The notes under the pieces: model-generated | Told to the model about the DNA's origin: nothing | Databases searched by the model: none | The model's input: the letters and a program-made list of their open reading frames with translations, nothing else | Source of the DNA: an uncultured Ruminococcus sp. | GTDB lineage: Bacteria > Bacillota > Clostridia > Oscillospirales > Ruminococcaceae | Assembly (NCBI GenBank): GCA_946540705.1 | Contig: CAMNJD010000203.1 | Coordinates: 1-6,576 of the forward strand | Direction: 5' to 3' | Length of the DNA: 6,576 nucleotides | Made by a program: the position numbers and the translations under genes | Part shown: piece after piece, positions 1 through 6,546 of the stretch | Layout of the letters: each line of letters starts with the position of its first letter | Position numbering within the stretch: the first letter of the stretch is position 1

Positions 1-771
1 CGTGCCGAGATAGAGGCTGTCCGTGCGCAGTCCCTCGATGAAGAAACGGCCCGCGCCGTACCAGACAATGTACATCAGGAAGATCTGGCCGTCGAACTTG
101 CGCCACTTCTTCGAGATGAAGTGCAGCAGCACGAACCCGAGCAGACACCAGGCCGACTCATACAGGAAGCACGGATGCACCGGAAATGCCGGATCGACCT
201 GAGCCGGGTCGCAGTTGTTCGCGATCCAGTGGCTGATGCGGCCGCTCGTCATGCCAAAGAGCCCGTCGGTATTGCCGCCGAATGCCTCATGGTTCGTGAA
301 ATTGCCCCAGCGGCCGATGCACTGCCCGATCAGCAGACCCAGCGCCGTGACATCAAACATCGGCAGCAGCCGTACCTTGCGCAGCCGGCAGATGACCGAA
401 CCGACCAGCAGTGCGCCGATGACACCGCCGTAGATCGCAAGGCCGCCCTGCCGGATATTGAACATGGAACGCCAGCTTCCGGAATATTCATCCAGATGGA
501 ACAGCACATAGTATGCGCGTGCGCCGATGATCGCGCCGATGACACCGCCGATCACACCGTCGATCGCACGGTCGGAGTCAATGCCGAACTTGCGCATCCG
601 GGAGAAGCCGTAGATCATCGCAAGCATCATGCCGAGCGTGATGAGCACGCCGTACCATGTGACCGATGCGCCGAACACGGTGAATGCGGTGCTTTTGACG
701 TTGAATTCCAGATTGAGTTTCGGGAAGCGGATCAGGTTGGGATCCGTTTCGCTGAGCAATGCGGTAAACAT
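1..771 (-). CDS. lgt: Prolipoprotein diacylglyceryl transferase Lgt (3' end cut by window edge)
   Basis: Lgt moves the diacylglyceryl group of phosphatidylglycerol onto the lipobox cysteine of prolipoproteins, the first step of lipoprotein maturation in the cytoplasmic membrane. The 257 residues visible (start at 771, no stop before the edge) contain the family landmarks in order: GGLAIYGG (109-116), GRWGNFTNHEAFG (153-165, with the Arg and Asn of the Lgt signature), PVHPCFLYES (197-206) and RFFIEGLRTDSLYLG (242-256). Hydrophobic stretches near 38-57, 73-92, 112-128, 205-220 and 229-246 fit a polytopic membrane protein. Tyr occupies the position of E. coli His103 (FHGG there, IYGG here), which I recall as usual in Gram-positive Lgt. 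The start is set by AAAGGAG 10 nt upstream, inside the end of ymfH. It lies 2 bp after the ymfH stop, so the two are co-transcribed and probably translationally coupled. Only the C-terminal tail should be missing. Confidence 0.96.
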   Translation of the reverse strand, partial: MFTALLSETDPNLIRFPKLNLEFNVKSTAFTVFGASVTWYGVLITLGMMLAMIYGFSRMRKFGIDSDRAIDGVIGGVIGAIIGARAYYVLFHLDEYSGSWRSMFNIRQGGLAIYGGVIGALLVGSVICRLRKVRLLPMFDVTALGLLIGQCIGRWGNFTNHEAFGGNTDGLFGMTSGRISHWIANNCDPAQVDPAFPVHPCFLYESAWCLLGFVLLHFISKKWRKFDGQIFLMYIVWYGAGRFFIEGLRTDSLYLGT

Positions 772-773
772 AA

Positions 774-2075
774 TCAGAGATCTCCTTTGTTTTTGTTCAG
801 ATTGGGTTCCGGTGTGATGACGGAAAGCGTGAGGCATTCCGGATCAAAGCGGCGCATGAGGCAGTCCTGTGCATCGGAAAGGGTCAGCTCCGCGAGCAGC
901 TCCGCCCGTGCAAACGGCGAAGCATGCCCCGATACAAAGGCATCTGTCATCGCATCGGCGGCGGCCTCCGGGCTGTTCAGTCCGATCAGGGCATCGCCGT
1001 ATGCGGCCTTTTTGCAGTCGGCAAAGCGCTGCGCATCGAGTCCCTCTGTTTTGACGCGGCGGATCTCCTTGCAGAGTGCCGCACAGACGGCATCCGGGTC
1101 CTCGGATTCGCCCTCGGCAGTGACCGCAAACCAGCCGTCACCGGCGAGGCAGTCCGTCGCAAAGGTGTCGTGCAGCAGGCCGCTGTCCAGCAGCTCCAGA
1201 TAGAGCGGTGCGCTGTCTCCTGCGATCAGCTCGATGACCAGCAGGCAGAGCAGGCTGTCCCGCAGGCGCTCCATGCCCGCGGCAGGGGCGCTTTTGAAGC
1301 CGATCATAAACTGTGTCCGGCCGACGTCCATGCTGCACTGCATCCGCCGTTTCCTGACCTGACCGGGCTCGGGCAGCAGCACCGGAACCGCCCGCATCGG
1401 CGGGGCAGTCTCCGGCAGCACCGCGTCCGCGATCTGCACGACCTGCTCTGCGGTGATGTTTCCGGCGCAGCACAGCGCCATGTTGCTGAGATTATAGAAG
1501 GTCTGCCAGCAGGTCAGCAGCAGTGCCGGTGTGATCTGCCGGATGCTCTGCACCGTGCCGAGCACATGCTCCCGCACGGGGTGCGTATGGAACATCCCCG
1601 AAAAGAGCTGCATTTCCAGCACATCAGCGGGGTCGTCGAGTGCCTCCTGAAGCTCCTGCATGATGATGCCGCGTTCCCGCTCCACATTTTCTGCGGTGAA
1701 AAAGGGATGCGTCACAAAATCGAGCAGCACGCGCAGTGCTTCGGGGAATTCCCTTGCTGTCTGAAAAAAATAGACTGTCCGGTCATAATCGGTATAGGCG
1801 TTGTCATGCGCACCGAGTGAAGCAAAGAGCTCTGAGGCGCTGCATTCGGGATTCTCAAAGAGCTTGTGCTCCAGATAATGCGCAATGCCGGGCGGCATTT
1901 CCGTCACATCGGCATCGGGCGATAACCGGAACCGGATATGCTGTGCGCCGAACTTCGTGACGAGCTGCGCCGAGGCGGTGCGGAAGTCCGGCAGCTCCGT
2001 GACGCGGATCTCCAGTCCGCTGCGGTGCCGGATGATGCGGCAGGTATCGCCGGTGCGCGTGTCTGTCAGTGTCAT
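774..2075 (-). CDS. ymfH: M16 family zinc metallopeptidase, YmfH-like
   Basis: This 433-residue protein is a two-domain M16 (pitrilysin/insulinase) peptidase of the YmfH type. The inverted zinc motif HYLEH is intact at 66-70: His66 and His70 bind zinc and Glu69 is the catalytic base. The third ligand is most likely Glu141 in the ERERGIIMQE segment (132-141), the place of the distal Glu in mitochondrial processing peptidase. Glu134 corresponds to the second conserved acidic residue. The N-terminal domain also shows HDNAYTDYDRTVYFF (90-104). The C-terminal domain shows LIAGDSAPLYLELLDSGLLHDTF (283-305), typical of the family. No signal peptide or membrane segment is seen, so it should be cytosolic. 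Its start overlaps the ymfF stop by 4 bp (ATGA) behind a GGAGG site. Current pipelines call this family an EF-P 5-aminopentanol modification-associated protein, because ymfF and ymfH lie beside the EF-P-modifying ymfI in Bacillus subtilis. The substrate is unknown, and no EF-P gene is in this window. Confidence 0.92.
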   Translation of the reverse strand: MTLTDTRTGDTCRIIRHRSGLEIRVTELPDFRTASAQLVTKFGAQHIRFRLSPDADVTEMPPGIAHYLEHKLFENPECSASELFASLGAHDNAYTDYDRTVYFFQTAREFPEALRVLLDFVTHPFFTAENVERERGIIMQELQEALDDPADVLEMQLFSGMFHTHPVREHVLGTVQSIRQITPALLLTCWQTFYNLSNMALCCAGNITAEQVVQIADAVLPETAPPMRAVPVLLPEPGQVRKRRMQCSMDVGRTQFMIGFKSAPAAGMERLRDSLLCLLVIELIAGDSAPLYLELLDSGLLHDTFATDCLAGDGWFAVTAEGESEDPDAVCAALCKEIRRVKTEGLDAQRFADCKKAAYGDALIGLNSPEAAADAMTDAFVSGHASPFARAELLAELTLSDAQDCLMRRFDPECLTLSVITPEPNLNKNKGDL

Positions 2076-3331
2076 GGCTCCTCCGCCTCCTCTGCCCGCA
2101 GAATACAGACCGCAGCCGGTGTGAGCATTCGGGCGGCATGCATGATCTGTTCCTTTGTGACGGCTGCAAGCGCCGCTGCGATCTCATCCGGAGAGCGGGA
2201 ATCTCCGAGCATCAGCCCGTCGGCGATGCGTTCCGCAGTGCCGGAATTTGTATTTTCCTGTGCGGCGGTGCGCCCGATATAATCCAGCACAGCCTCCCGC
2301 AGCATCGAATCGGGGAAATCCCCGCGACGCAGCAGTCCGATCTGCTCCTGCACGGCATCCTCTGCCGCTTGCAGGTCGGCATTCTGTACGCCGCAGTCGA
2401 TCGTGAGGACGCCCTTCAGGATGGAATAGCTGCTGAGGCAGTAGTAACACAGGCTCTTTGCCTCCCGCACATTCAGAAACAGCAGGGAATTGTTGATGCC
2501 GCCGAGAATTCCGTACAGCATCCGCAGCACATCGGCTTCGATCTCCCGGAACTGATACACCAGAACGAGCTTGCTCTGATTGATGCTCATATGTTCTGTG
2601 CAGCGCAGGGGCATTTCCCGCAGCGGGGTCGGTGCGGAGAGCGGGACAGGCTCCGGACTGCGCGGGATCTGCGCAAATGCGGCTTCGAGCGCGGTGCGCA
2701 CCGGTTTTTCCGAGGGCAGAATGCACACAATGTCGATCGGGGCAGTGCGCAGGAGATGCTCCCAGACGGCATAGGCCTGCTTCGGGGTGACAGCCTCCGC
2801 AAAGCTCCGTTCACCCAGCGGCGGGATCGCGGCAGGCTCTCCCGCGAAGCAGAGGGAGGCGGTGCGCTGCAGCGCATAAAGCCGCTTGTCATTGCGCTCG
2901 CAGTCGATATCGTCCAGCAGATTTTGCCTGCATACGCTGAATTCCGGCTCACAGAAGCCTCCGTGCGCCAGATGCGGCCGCAGCAGGCAGCCGGTCACGA
3001 GCCGCAGCATTTCGCCGGTGATATCCTCGCCGTCGAGCGCAAAGCGGTCATCGAGCCACGATGCCGAAAAGGACAGTGCCGCAGCATCTCCGCAGAGCAT
3101 CAGTCTTGCGGAGAAATCGGCGGCATAGAGCGCGTCGAGCTTCCGGCTGAGCGCCGAGAGCCCGGGATAATCCGCAGAGGAAGCCGTCAGCAGGTCGGTC
3201 AGCAGGGCATGCACCGGCGCGGTCTGTGCATCCCGCGGTGTATAAAACCGTATCAGCAGCAGGCAGCTCCGGAATTTCGGGTCGCGGATCTCGGTATAGC
3301 GGATTCCGTTCCCGAGGGTTTGCTCCGTCAT
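2072..3331 (-). CDS. ymfF: M16 family peptidase-like protein, YmfF-like (no zinc motif)
   Basis: This 419-residue protein has the M16 fold and is the usual partner of YmfH. The N-terminal half has the family pattern LLIRFYTPRDAQTAPVHALL (25-44). The HxxEH motif is absent: the aligned segment reads roughly ALLTD, with neither zinc-binding His nor catalytic Glu, so it is predicted to be non-catalytic. A YPGLSALSRKLDALYAADFS stretch (55-74) follows. The C-terminal domain has the conserved block LGGINNSLLFLNVREAKSLCYY (276-297), the M16 region that helps bind substrate in trans. The pairing resembles the alpha/beta subunits of mitochondrial processing peptidase, so a YmfF-YmfH heterodimer is a fair inference. 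The start at 3331 is chosen because AAAGGAG lies 9 nt upstream and the promoter sits 49 nt before it. The frame stays open to 3487, but that would run through the promoter and the preceding terminator. It is the first gene of the ymfF-ymfH-lgt operon. Confidence 0.9.
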   Translation of the reverse strand: MTEQTLGNGIRYTEIRDPKFRSCLLLIRFYTPRDAQTAPVHALLTDLLTASSADYPGLSALSRKLDALYAADFSARLMLCGDAAALSFSASWLDDRFALDGEDITGEMLRLVTGCLLRPHLAHGGFCEPEFSVCRQNLLDDIDCERNDKRLYALQRTASLCFAGEPAAIPPLGERSFAEAVTPKQAYAVWEHLLRTAPIDIVCILPSEKPVRTALEAAFAQIPRSPEPVPLSAPTPLREMPLRCTEHMSINQSKLVLVYQFREIEADVLRMLYGILGGINNSLLFLNVREAKSLCYYCLSSYSILKGVLTIDCGVQNADLQAAEDAVQEQIGLLRRGDFPDSMLREAVLDYIGRTAAQENTNSGTAERIADGLMLGDSRSPDEIAAALAAVTKEQIMHAARMLTPAAVCILRAEEAEEP

Positions 3332-3340
3332 GGCATCAGG

Positions 3341-3347
3341 CTCCTTT
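3341..3347 (-). promoter_or_regulatory. Ribosome binding site of ymfF
   Basis: AAAGGAG lies 9 nt before the ATG at 3331 and decides the ymfF start against the longer open frame. A second, out-of-frame ATG lies between them at 3336-3334. It would encode only ATG-CCA-TGA, its stop overlapping the ymfF start as ATGA. Its 4-nt spacing from the site is too short for efficient use. Confidence 0.8.
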
Positions 3348-3379
3348 CTGTTGAAAATTCGCATTTGATATACAAAGCC

Positions 3380-3408
3380 ATTATACCACAGTCCGCGCAA
3401 AAACGCAA
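3380..3408 (-). promoter_or_regulatory. Sigma-A type promoter of the ymfF-ymfH-lgt operon
   Basis: Reading the minus strand, TTGCGT (3408-3403, -35) is followed by a 17-bp spacer and a perfect TATAAT (3385-3380, -10). The -10 is preceded by TGG, giving an extended -10 (TGnTATAAT). Transcription should begin near 3373, leaving a leader of about 40 nt with the AAAGGAG site. The promoter lies just after the terminator of the preceding gene, so the operon is an independent transcription unit. Confidence 0.8.
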
Positions 3409-3469
3409 ACCAAATCTGCATGCTGCGCGGTTTTGCGGCTGCACACTCCTGTATTTTGTTAATATCGCC

Positions 3470-3506
3470 AAAAAGCCCGCGCTGCATCGGTCGGAACAGC
3501 GCGGGC
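3470..3506 (-). terminator. Rho-independent terminator after the metallophosphoesterase gene
   Basis: On the minus strand a perfect 10-bp GC-rich stem, GCCCGCGCTG (3506-3497) with CAGCGCGGGC (3484-3475), encloses a 12-nt loop and runs into TTTTT (3474-3470). It begins 5 nt after the TAA of the metallophosphoesterase gene. The plus-strand side also has a T-rich stretch (3509-3519), so the hairpin could work in both directions, but no plus-strand gene is seen here. Confidence 0.92.
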
Positions 3507-3511
3507 GTCTT

Positions 3512-4120
3512 TTATTTTTCGGGGGGATTCTCATAGTCAAAGGTGTAGCAGCGGTAGCCATTGATGACGGTTGTCTGTCCGAACTGCGAGACACGCGGCG
3601 TCTTGAGGCCGTAGTTCATGTGAATATGCCCGTGCAGAAAATACTTCGGCTGATACTCATTGAGGATCGCTTCAAAAACGGCAAAACCGGCATGGCAGGT
3701 GTCCTCTCCGTCATGAAAGCCGCGCATCGGTGCGTGCGTGACGAGCATGTCGATGCCGCCGAGCCGTTTGATTTTCCGGCGCAGCTTTTTGTGGCGGCGC
3801 TCCATTTCCTGCTCGGTGTACTGATGCTGTCCGGGCCGGTAGCGCATGCTGCCGCCCAGCCCGAGAATGCGGATGCCGTCATGGACATAGACATTGTCGT
3901 CAATGCATTCGCAGCCCTCGGGCGGGATGAGCCGGTATTTTTCGTCATGATTCCCGTGTACATAGAGCAGCGGGACATTTGCGAAGGTTTCAACAAAGGT
4001 GAGATAGCGCGGGTTGAGGTCGCCGCAGGAGATGATAAGGTCGATCCCGCGGAACATACCCGGCTGATAGTGATCCCAGATATAGGAGGATTCGACATCC
4101 GACAAGACCATGATTTTCAT
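3512..4120 (-). CDS. Calcineurin-like metallophosphoesterase, variant DxE first motif
   Basis: This 202-residue single-domain cytosolic protein has the metal-binding motifs of the calcineurin-type phosphoesterase superfamily in order: SDVE (7-10), CGDLNPRY (32-39, Asp34), VHGNHDEKY (54-62, Asn57/His58), VTHAP (127-131, His129) and LHGHIH (162-167, His165/His167). The first motif is normally DxH; here Glu10 replaces the His. All other ligands are present, so an active dinuclear-metal hydrolase remains likely. The middle has GIRILGLGGSMRYRPGQHQYTE (82-103), which matches my memory of a clostridial subfamily with SDEES-like starts. The substrate cannot be read from sequence; phosphodiesters or nucleotides are the usual candidates. 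The start at 4120 has a modest GGGGA site 8 nt upstream and places the first metal motif at residue 8. The frame continues upstream to 4246 without another supported start. It lies 162 bp after the ParB-like/BMP gene, and no clear promoter of its own was found, so it may be read from that gene's promoter. Confidence 0.9.
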   Translation of the reverse strand: MKIMVLSDVESSYIWDHYQPGMFRGIDLIISCGDLNPRYLTFVETFANVPLLYVHGNHDEKYRLIPPEGCECIDDNVYVHDGIRILGLGGSMRYRPGQHQYTEQEMERRHKKLRRKIKRLGGIDMLVTHAPMRGFHDGEDTCHAGFAVFEAILNEYQPKYFLHGHIHMNYGLKTPRVSQFGQTTVINGYRCYTFDYENPPEK

Positions 4121-4128
4121 TTTTTTGT

Positions 4129-4134
4129 TCCCCG
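4129..4134 (-). promoter_or_regulatory. Weak ribosome binding site of the metallophosphoesterase
   Basis: CGGGGA (4134-4129) lies 8 nt before the ATG at 4120, separated by an A-rich stretch. It is weaker than the AAAGGAG sites of the other genes in the window. A second in-frame ATG at 4111 (residue 4) lies too close to the motif to rule out, but has no better site. Confidence 0.5.
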
Positions 4135-4248
4135 ATTTTTCAAGAAATAAGATCAGTGCTTCCTGAGCTGCCGGCCGTTTCTTTTTGTTCTTTTGATTTT
4201 GTATTTGATATTCTCTGTGCGGTGTTGCCTTTATGCAGTGAAGCACAA

Positions 4249-4270
4249 ATCAGCCGAACCGTCTGCTGAT
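4249..4270 (-). terminator. Possible weak terminator or hairpin after the ParB-like/BMP gene
   Basis: On the minus strand ATCAGC (4270-4265) pairs with GCTGAT (4254-4249) across a 10-nt loop, followed by TTTGTGCTT. It begins 12 nt after the stop of the ParB-like/BMP gene. Stem and T-tract are both weak, so partial read-through into the metallophosphoesterase gene is likely. The rest of the 162-bp gap (4121-4248) is A-rich on the minus strand and holds no convincing -35/-10 pair. Confidence 0.3.
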
Positions 4271-4282
4271 GAGCCCCTTGGC

Positions 4283-6214
4283 TTATGCCGTTTCCTCCGG
4301 GCGCTTGAAGCTGTGCCACTTCGCAAAGGCGCGGTATTGCTCCTGCAATTCGCTGACCTCCGGCAGCCGCCCGACCACATTGTCCGGCAGCCAGTCCATC
4401 CGCACGATTTCCTCTGCGGTCATGCGCTGATCCTGCCCGACATGACATTTGCCGTCCTGTCCGTAGATCACGCCGCTGAACGGCTCGAATTCGCCCTTCG
4501 TCATGCGCTCCTGCACCAGCTTCACCAGCTTTTGCGTGCCGCTGGGCAGTCTGCTTGAGCAGGCTACGTCGATCGCGCCGGAGGACATGCCCCAGTAGTA
4601 ATTCAGCGATTGCGTTTCGTTGCGGTTGCTGTCATTTTTCCAGGCGCCGATCAGCACCGAACGCACCAGATCCTCATACAGGCTGCCCCAGTTCCAGACC
4701 GGCGCCGCGAGCTGGAAGGATACGCCGCCGTAGATGCCGTACAGTCCGAAGCCCAGGTCATCGAGCAGCGGTGCCGTGATGTCGCGGTCGGAGATCAGGT
4801 CGATCTGTTTGCTGCGGAAATATTCGACCGGGTCGTGATGCTCAAGCGTGGACCAGTCCAGATAGACCATCGCACGCGGATTCACCAGCTTGACGCCCAG
4901 TGCGAACGCGCTGACCGATGCCGGTGTGCCGAGGATCGGGTAGTCTGCAATATAGCCCACACGCTCATTTTCCGTCATGGAGCCCGCGATGATGCCGGTG
5001 ATGAACTTTGCCTCATAAATGCGCAGATAGTAGGTACGTACCTGCTTGTAGGCCGTGTTCATCGAGCAGTTCAGCAGGATAATCTCCGGGTGTGCGACGG
5101 CCATGCGCATGCTGACGGCATGATACACCGGCGATGTCGTGAAGATGAGCTTGCAGCCGTCTGCGATCGCCTGTTCGATCGTTGCCTCTGCCTCGGATTC
5201 GGGACAGATATAGGATTTGGTTGTGATCGCGCTGCCGAAGGTGTCCTCCAGATAGCGGCGGCCGATCTCGTGATTATAGAACCAGCCGGAGGACTGCGGA
5301 TCCTTGGCAAAGAGGAATGCGATATGCAGCACGGAATTTCCGGTCAGCGGCAGCATTTTCATCAGCGCGACCTTCTTGGATTCCTGTGTCGGGTTGAGGA
5401 TATAGGAGCCGGGGTTTTTGTCCGCCAGCACGCGGAATTCTGTCCAGACGCGGTCGATCATGCGGTGCAGCTCAAGCGAGGAGCGCCCGAAGACCTGATC
5501 GCAGCCGTAGATCTCCAGAAAGCGCAGGAACGCATCGCCGACGGTGATCGACACACGCGGGCCGTTTTTGCTCACATAGTAATTTTCAAATACGGCATAC
5601 AAAAACTTCACATTGCGGCGCAGATCCTCGTCCCAGACTGCGGGCTCCTCGTCAGTGCCGGCATTGGGAATCGCACGGAGCAGCCGCGGGAAGCCGCCCT
5701 CCTGACTGATCTGGATCTCATAGATCCCGGCGATCCGGTAGAACTCCAGAAACTCCGTATAGATCCGGTATTCCTGTGTATCCGCGGCCTTCGGGACAAG
5801 ACGGGTCACAACGGCAAGAATGCTGACAGCGCCGTTGTACTTTGAGACACTCACGCGCTTATTGCCCTCAATGACATAAAAGCGCTGCATGTATTCGTAG
5901 ACCTGGATCGGCTCATTGACGCCGACCTCCTGCACAGAATCATAAAGCGCCGACCATTTTCCGGCGAATTCCGTTTCGCAGCTCAGCAGCGGCATGAAAT
6001 TCCCGGAAAAGGCAGAGGTGCGCTCGGAATTGGCTGTTCCTGCGATCAGTGAGATCGGAATTTCAAACTGACCGACCGGCACCTGCCGCTCAATCTCACT
6101 CTGCCGCAGCAGATCCTCCAGAACGGGCAGATAGGGGTGTGCGCCCCGCGAGACTGCCTGCCGGTAATGCTTTTCGGCGAGCTTCTGTGCTTTCGCGTAA
6201 TCCTGAATTGCCAT
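4283..6214 (-). CDS. Cytosolic ParB/Srx-like domain fused to BMP (PnrA/Med-like) ligand-binding domain
   Basis: This 643-residue protein would be named a BMP family ABC transporter substrate-binding protein by most pipelines. Residues 1-45 form a hydrophilic helical start (MAIQDYAKAQKLAEKHY) with no signal peptide, lipobox Cys or membrane segment, so it should stay in the cytosol. Residues about 55-140 look like a ParB/Srx domain: EPIQVYEYMQRFYVIEGNKR (101-120) followed by VSVSKY, where EGNKR stands for the family's [D/E]G-x-R box. Residues 145-285 are a mostly helical linker. From about 294 comes a BMP fold: IAFLFAKDPQSSGWFYNHEI (298-317), then GRRYLEDTFG (318-327), ADGCKLIFTTS (351-361), EAKFITGIIAGSMT (401-414), VGYIADYPILGTP (419-431) and FALGVKLVNPRAMVYLDW (437-454). 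BMP proteins bind purine nucleosides or related ligands. No ABC transporter genes are adjacent. Sensing an intracellular ligand is my inference; transport is unlikely. The start has AAAAGGAG 8 nt upstream. I recall similar fusions in clostridial genomes, but no characterised function. Confidence 0.88.
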   Translation of the reverse strand: MAIQDYAKAQKLAEKHYRQAVSRGAHPYLPVLEDLLRQSEIERQVPVGQFEIPISLIAGTANSERTSAFSGNFMPLLSCETEFAGKWSALYDSVQEVGVNEPIQVYEYMQRFYVIEGNKRVSVSKYNGAVSILAVVTRLVPKAADTQEYRIYTEFLEFYRIAGIYEIQISQEGGFPRLLRAIPNAGTDEEPAVWDEDLRRNVKFLYAVFENYYVSKNGPRVSITVGDAFLRFLEIYGCDQVFGRSSLELHRMIDRVWTEFRVLADKNPGSYILNPTQESKKVALMKMLPLTGNSVLHIAFLFAKDPQSSGWFYNHEIGRRYLEDTFGSAITTKSYICPESEAEATIEQAIADGCKLIFTTSPVYHAVSMRMAVAHPEIILLNCSMNTAYKQVRTYYLRIYEAKFITGIIAGSMTENERVGYIADYPILGTPASVSAFALGVKLVNPRAMVYLDWSTLEHHDPVEYFRSKQIDLISDRDITAPLLDDLGFGLYGIYGGVSFQLAAPVWNWGSLYEDLVRSVLIGAWKNDSNRNETQSLNYYWGMSSGAIDVACSSRLPSGTQKLVKLVQERMTKGEFEPFSGVIYGQDGKCHVGQDQRMTAEEIVRMDWLPDNVVGRLPEVSELQEQYRAFAKWHSFKRPEETA

Positions 6215-6344
6215 AAACTGTGCTCCTTTTGTTTGCTCGGAAGGGGTCGTTTTTCTTTGTTCGGTAATTGTCCGGGAATGCGGTACATTGGGTACAGGGG
6301 AAAGTCAGCCGCGCTCTTTTTCTCCGGCGCGATGTCTGCCTTCA
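6215..6344 (-). other. Long 5' leader of the ParB-like/BMP gene
   Basis: About 130 nt separate the predicted transcription start (near 6344) from the ATG at 6214, which is long beside the roughly 40-nt ymfF leader. It contains a small GC hairpin, CGCGC (6331-6327) with GCGCG (6314-6310), and ends in AAAAGGAG (6230-6223). No terminator-like structure or riboswitch class that I know is recognisable. An ATG at 6351 opens a 101-codon frame that runs out of frame into the gene; it has no ribosome binding site and is not called. Confidence 0.35.
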
Positions 6345-6350
6345 CATGCA

Positions 6351-6379
6351 ATTATAACACAGATCACAGGAAAAAGCAA
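6351..6379 (-). promoter_or_regulatory. Sigma-A type promoter of the ParB-like/BMP gene
   Basis: On the minus strand TTGCTT (6379-6374, -35), a 17-bp spacer and a perfect TATAAT (6356-6351, -10) preceded by TGT form an extended -10 promoter. Its layout matches the ymfF promoter (TTGCGT, 17 bp, TGG-TATAAT). It probably also serves the metallophosphoesterase gene by read-through. Confidence 0.75.
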
Positions 6380-6405
6380 TGGAAACGGCGGTAAAGCCGG
6401 CATAA

Positions 6406-6535
6406 TTTTCACCGCTGAAATGAGGAAATCGCTGATGCAATCCCGCCTGACGGCGCGGCACGCAATCGGGAGTGGATGAATCAGGAAGTTAAAGATATGG
6501 GTTTGTATTTGTGTTTTGCATTCAGCGGTGCAAAA
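6406..6535. repeat. Imperfect inverted repeat flanking about 96 bp of non-coding DNA
   Basis: TTTTCACCGCTGAAATG (6406-6422) and CATTCAGCGGTGCAAAA (6519-6535) are reverse complements apart from two single-base indels. The 10-bp core CACCGCTGAA (6410-6419) pairs perfectly with TTCAGCGGTG (6521-6530). The DNA between holds a smaller pair, TCCCG/CGGGA (6441-6445 and 6467-6471), and GCAATC twice (6437-6442 and 6461-6466). No gene is supported between the arms and no target-site duplication is visible. It could be a structured RNA, a small MITE-like element or an operator-type repeat upstream of the promoter at 6351-6379. Confidence 0.4.
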
Positions 6536-6546
6536 GATCGGTGAAT

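Noticed and set aside
121..1203. Plus-strand open frame of 360 codons
   Set aside because: Antisense to lgt and the end of ymfH, both of which have clear family motifs.
924..1820. Plus-strand open frame of 298 codons
   Set aside because: Antisense shadow of ymfH with no start signal or recognisable domain.
3332..3487. N-terminal extension of ymfF by 52 residues
   Set aside because: It would begin inside the terminator stem and run through the promoter. The AAAGGAG site at 3341-3347 and the homology both point to 3331.
2069..4150. Plus-strand open frame of 693 codons
   Set aside because: It is antisense to ymfF, the intergenic promoter and terminator, and the metallophosphoesterase gene. 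Composition is biased by GC-rich third positions, there is no ribosome binding site, and no family is recognisable. The minus-strand genes explain the DNA fully.
4121..4246. N-terminal extension of the metallophosphoesterase by 42 residues
   Set aside because: It would use a GTG start with no ribosome binding site, and the extra residues are a low-complexity Lys-rich stretch ahead of a domain that normally starts at its first metal motif.
4610..5845. Plus-strand open frame of 411 codons
   Set aside because: Antisense shadow of the ParB-like/BMP gene, with no recognisable domain and no ribosome binding site.
4283..6214. Lipoprotein substrate-binding component of an ABC transporter
   Set aside because: The N-terminus has no hydrophobic signal or lipobox Cys, a ParB-like domain precedes the BMP fold, and no permease or ATPase gene is in the window.
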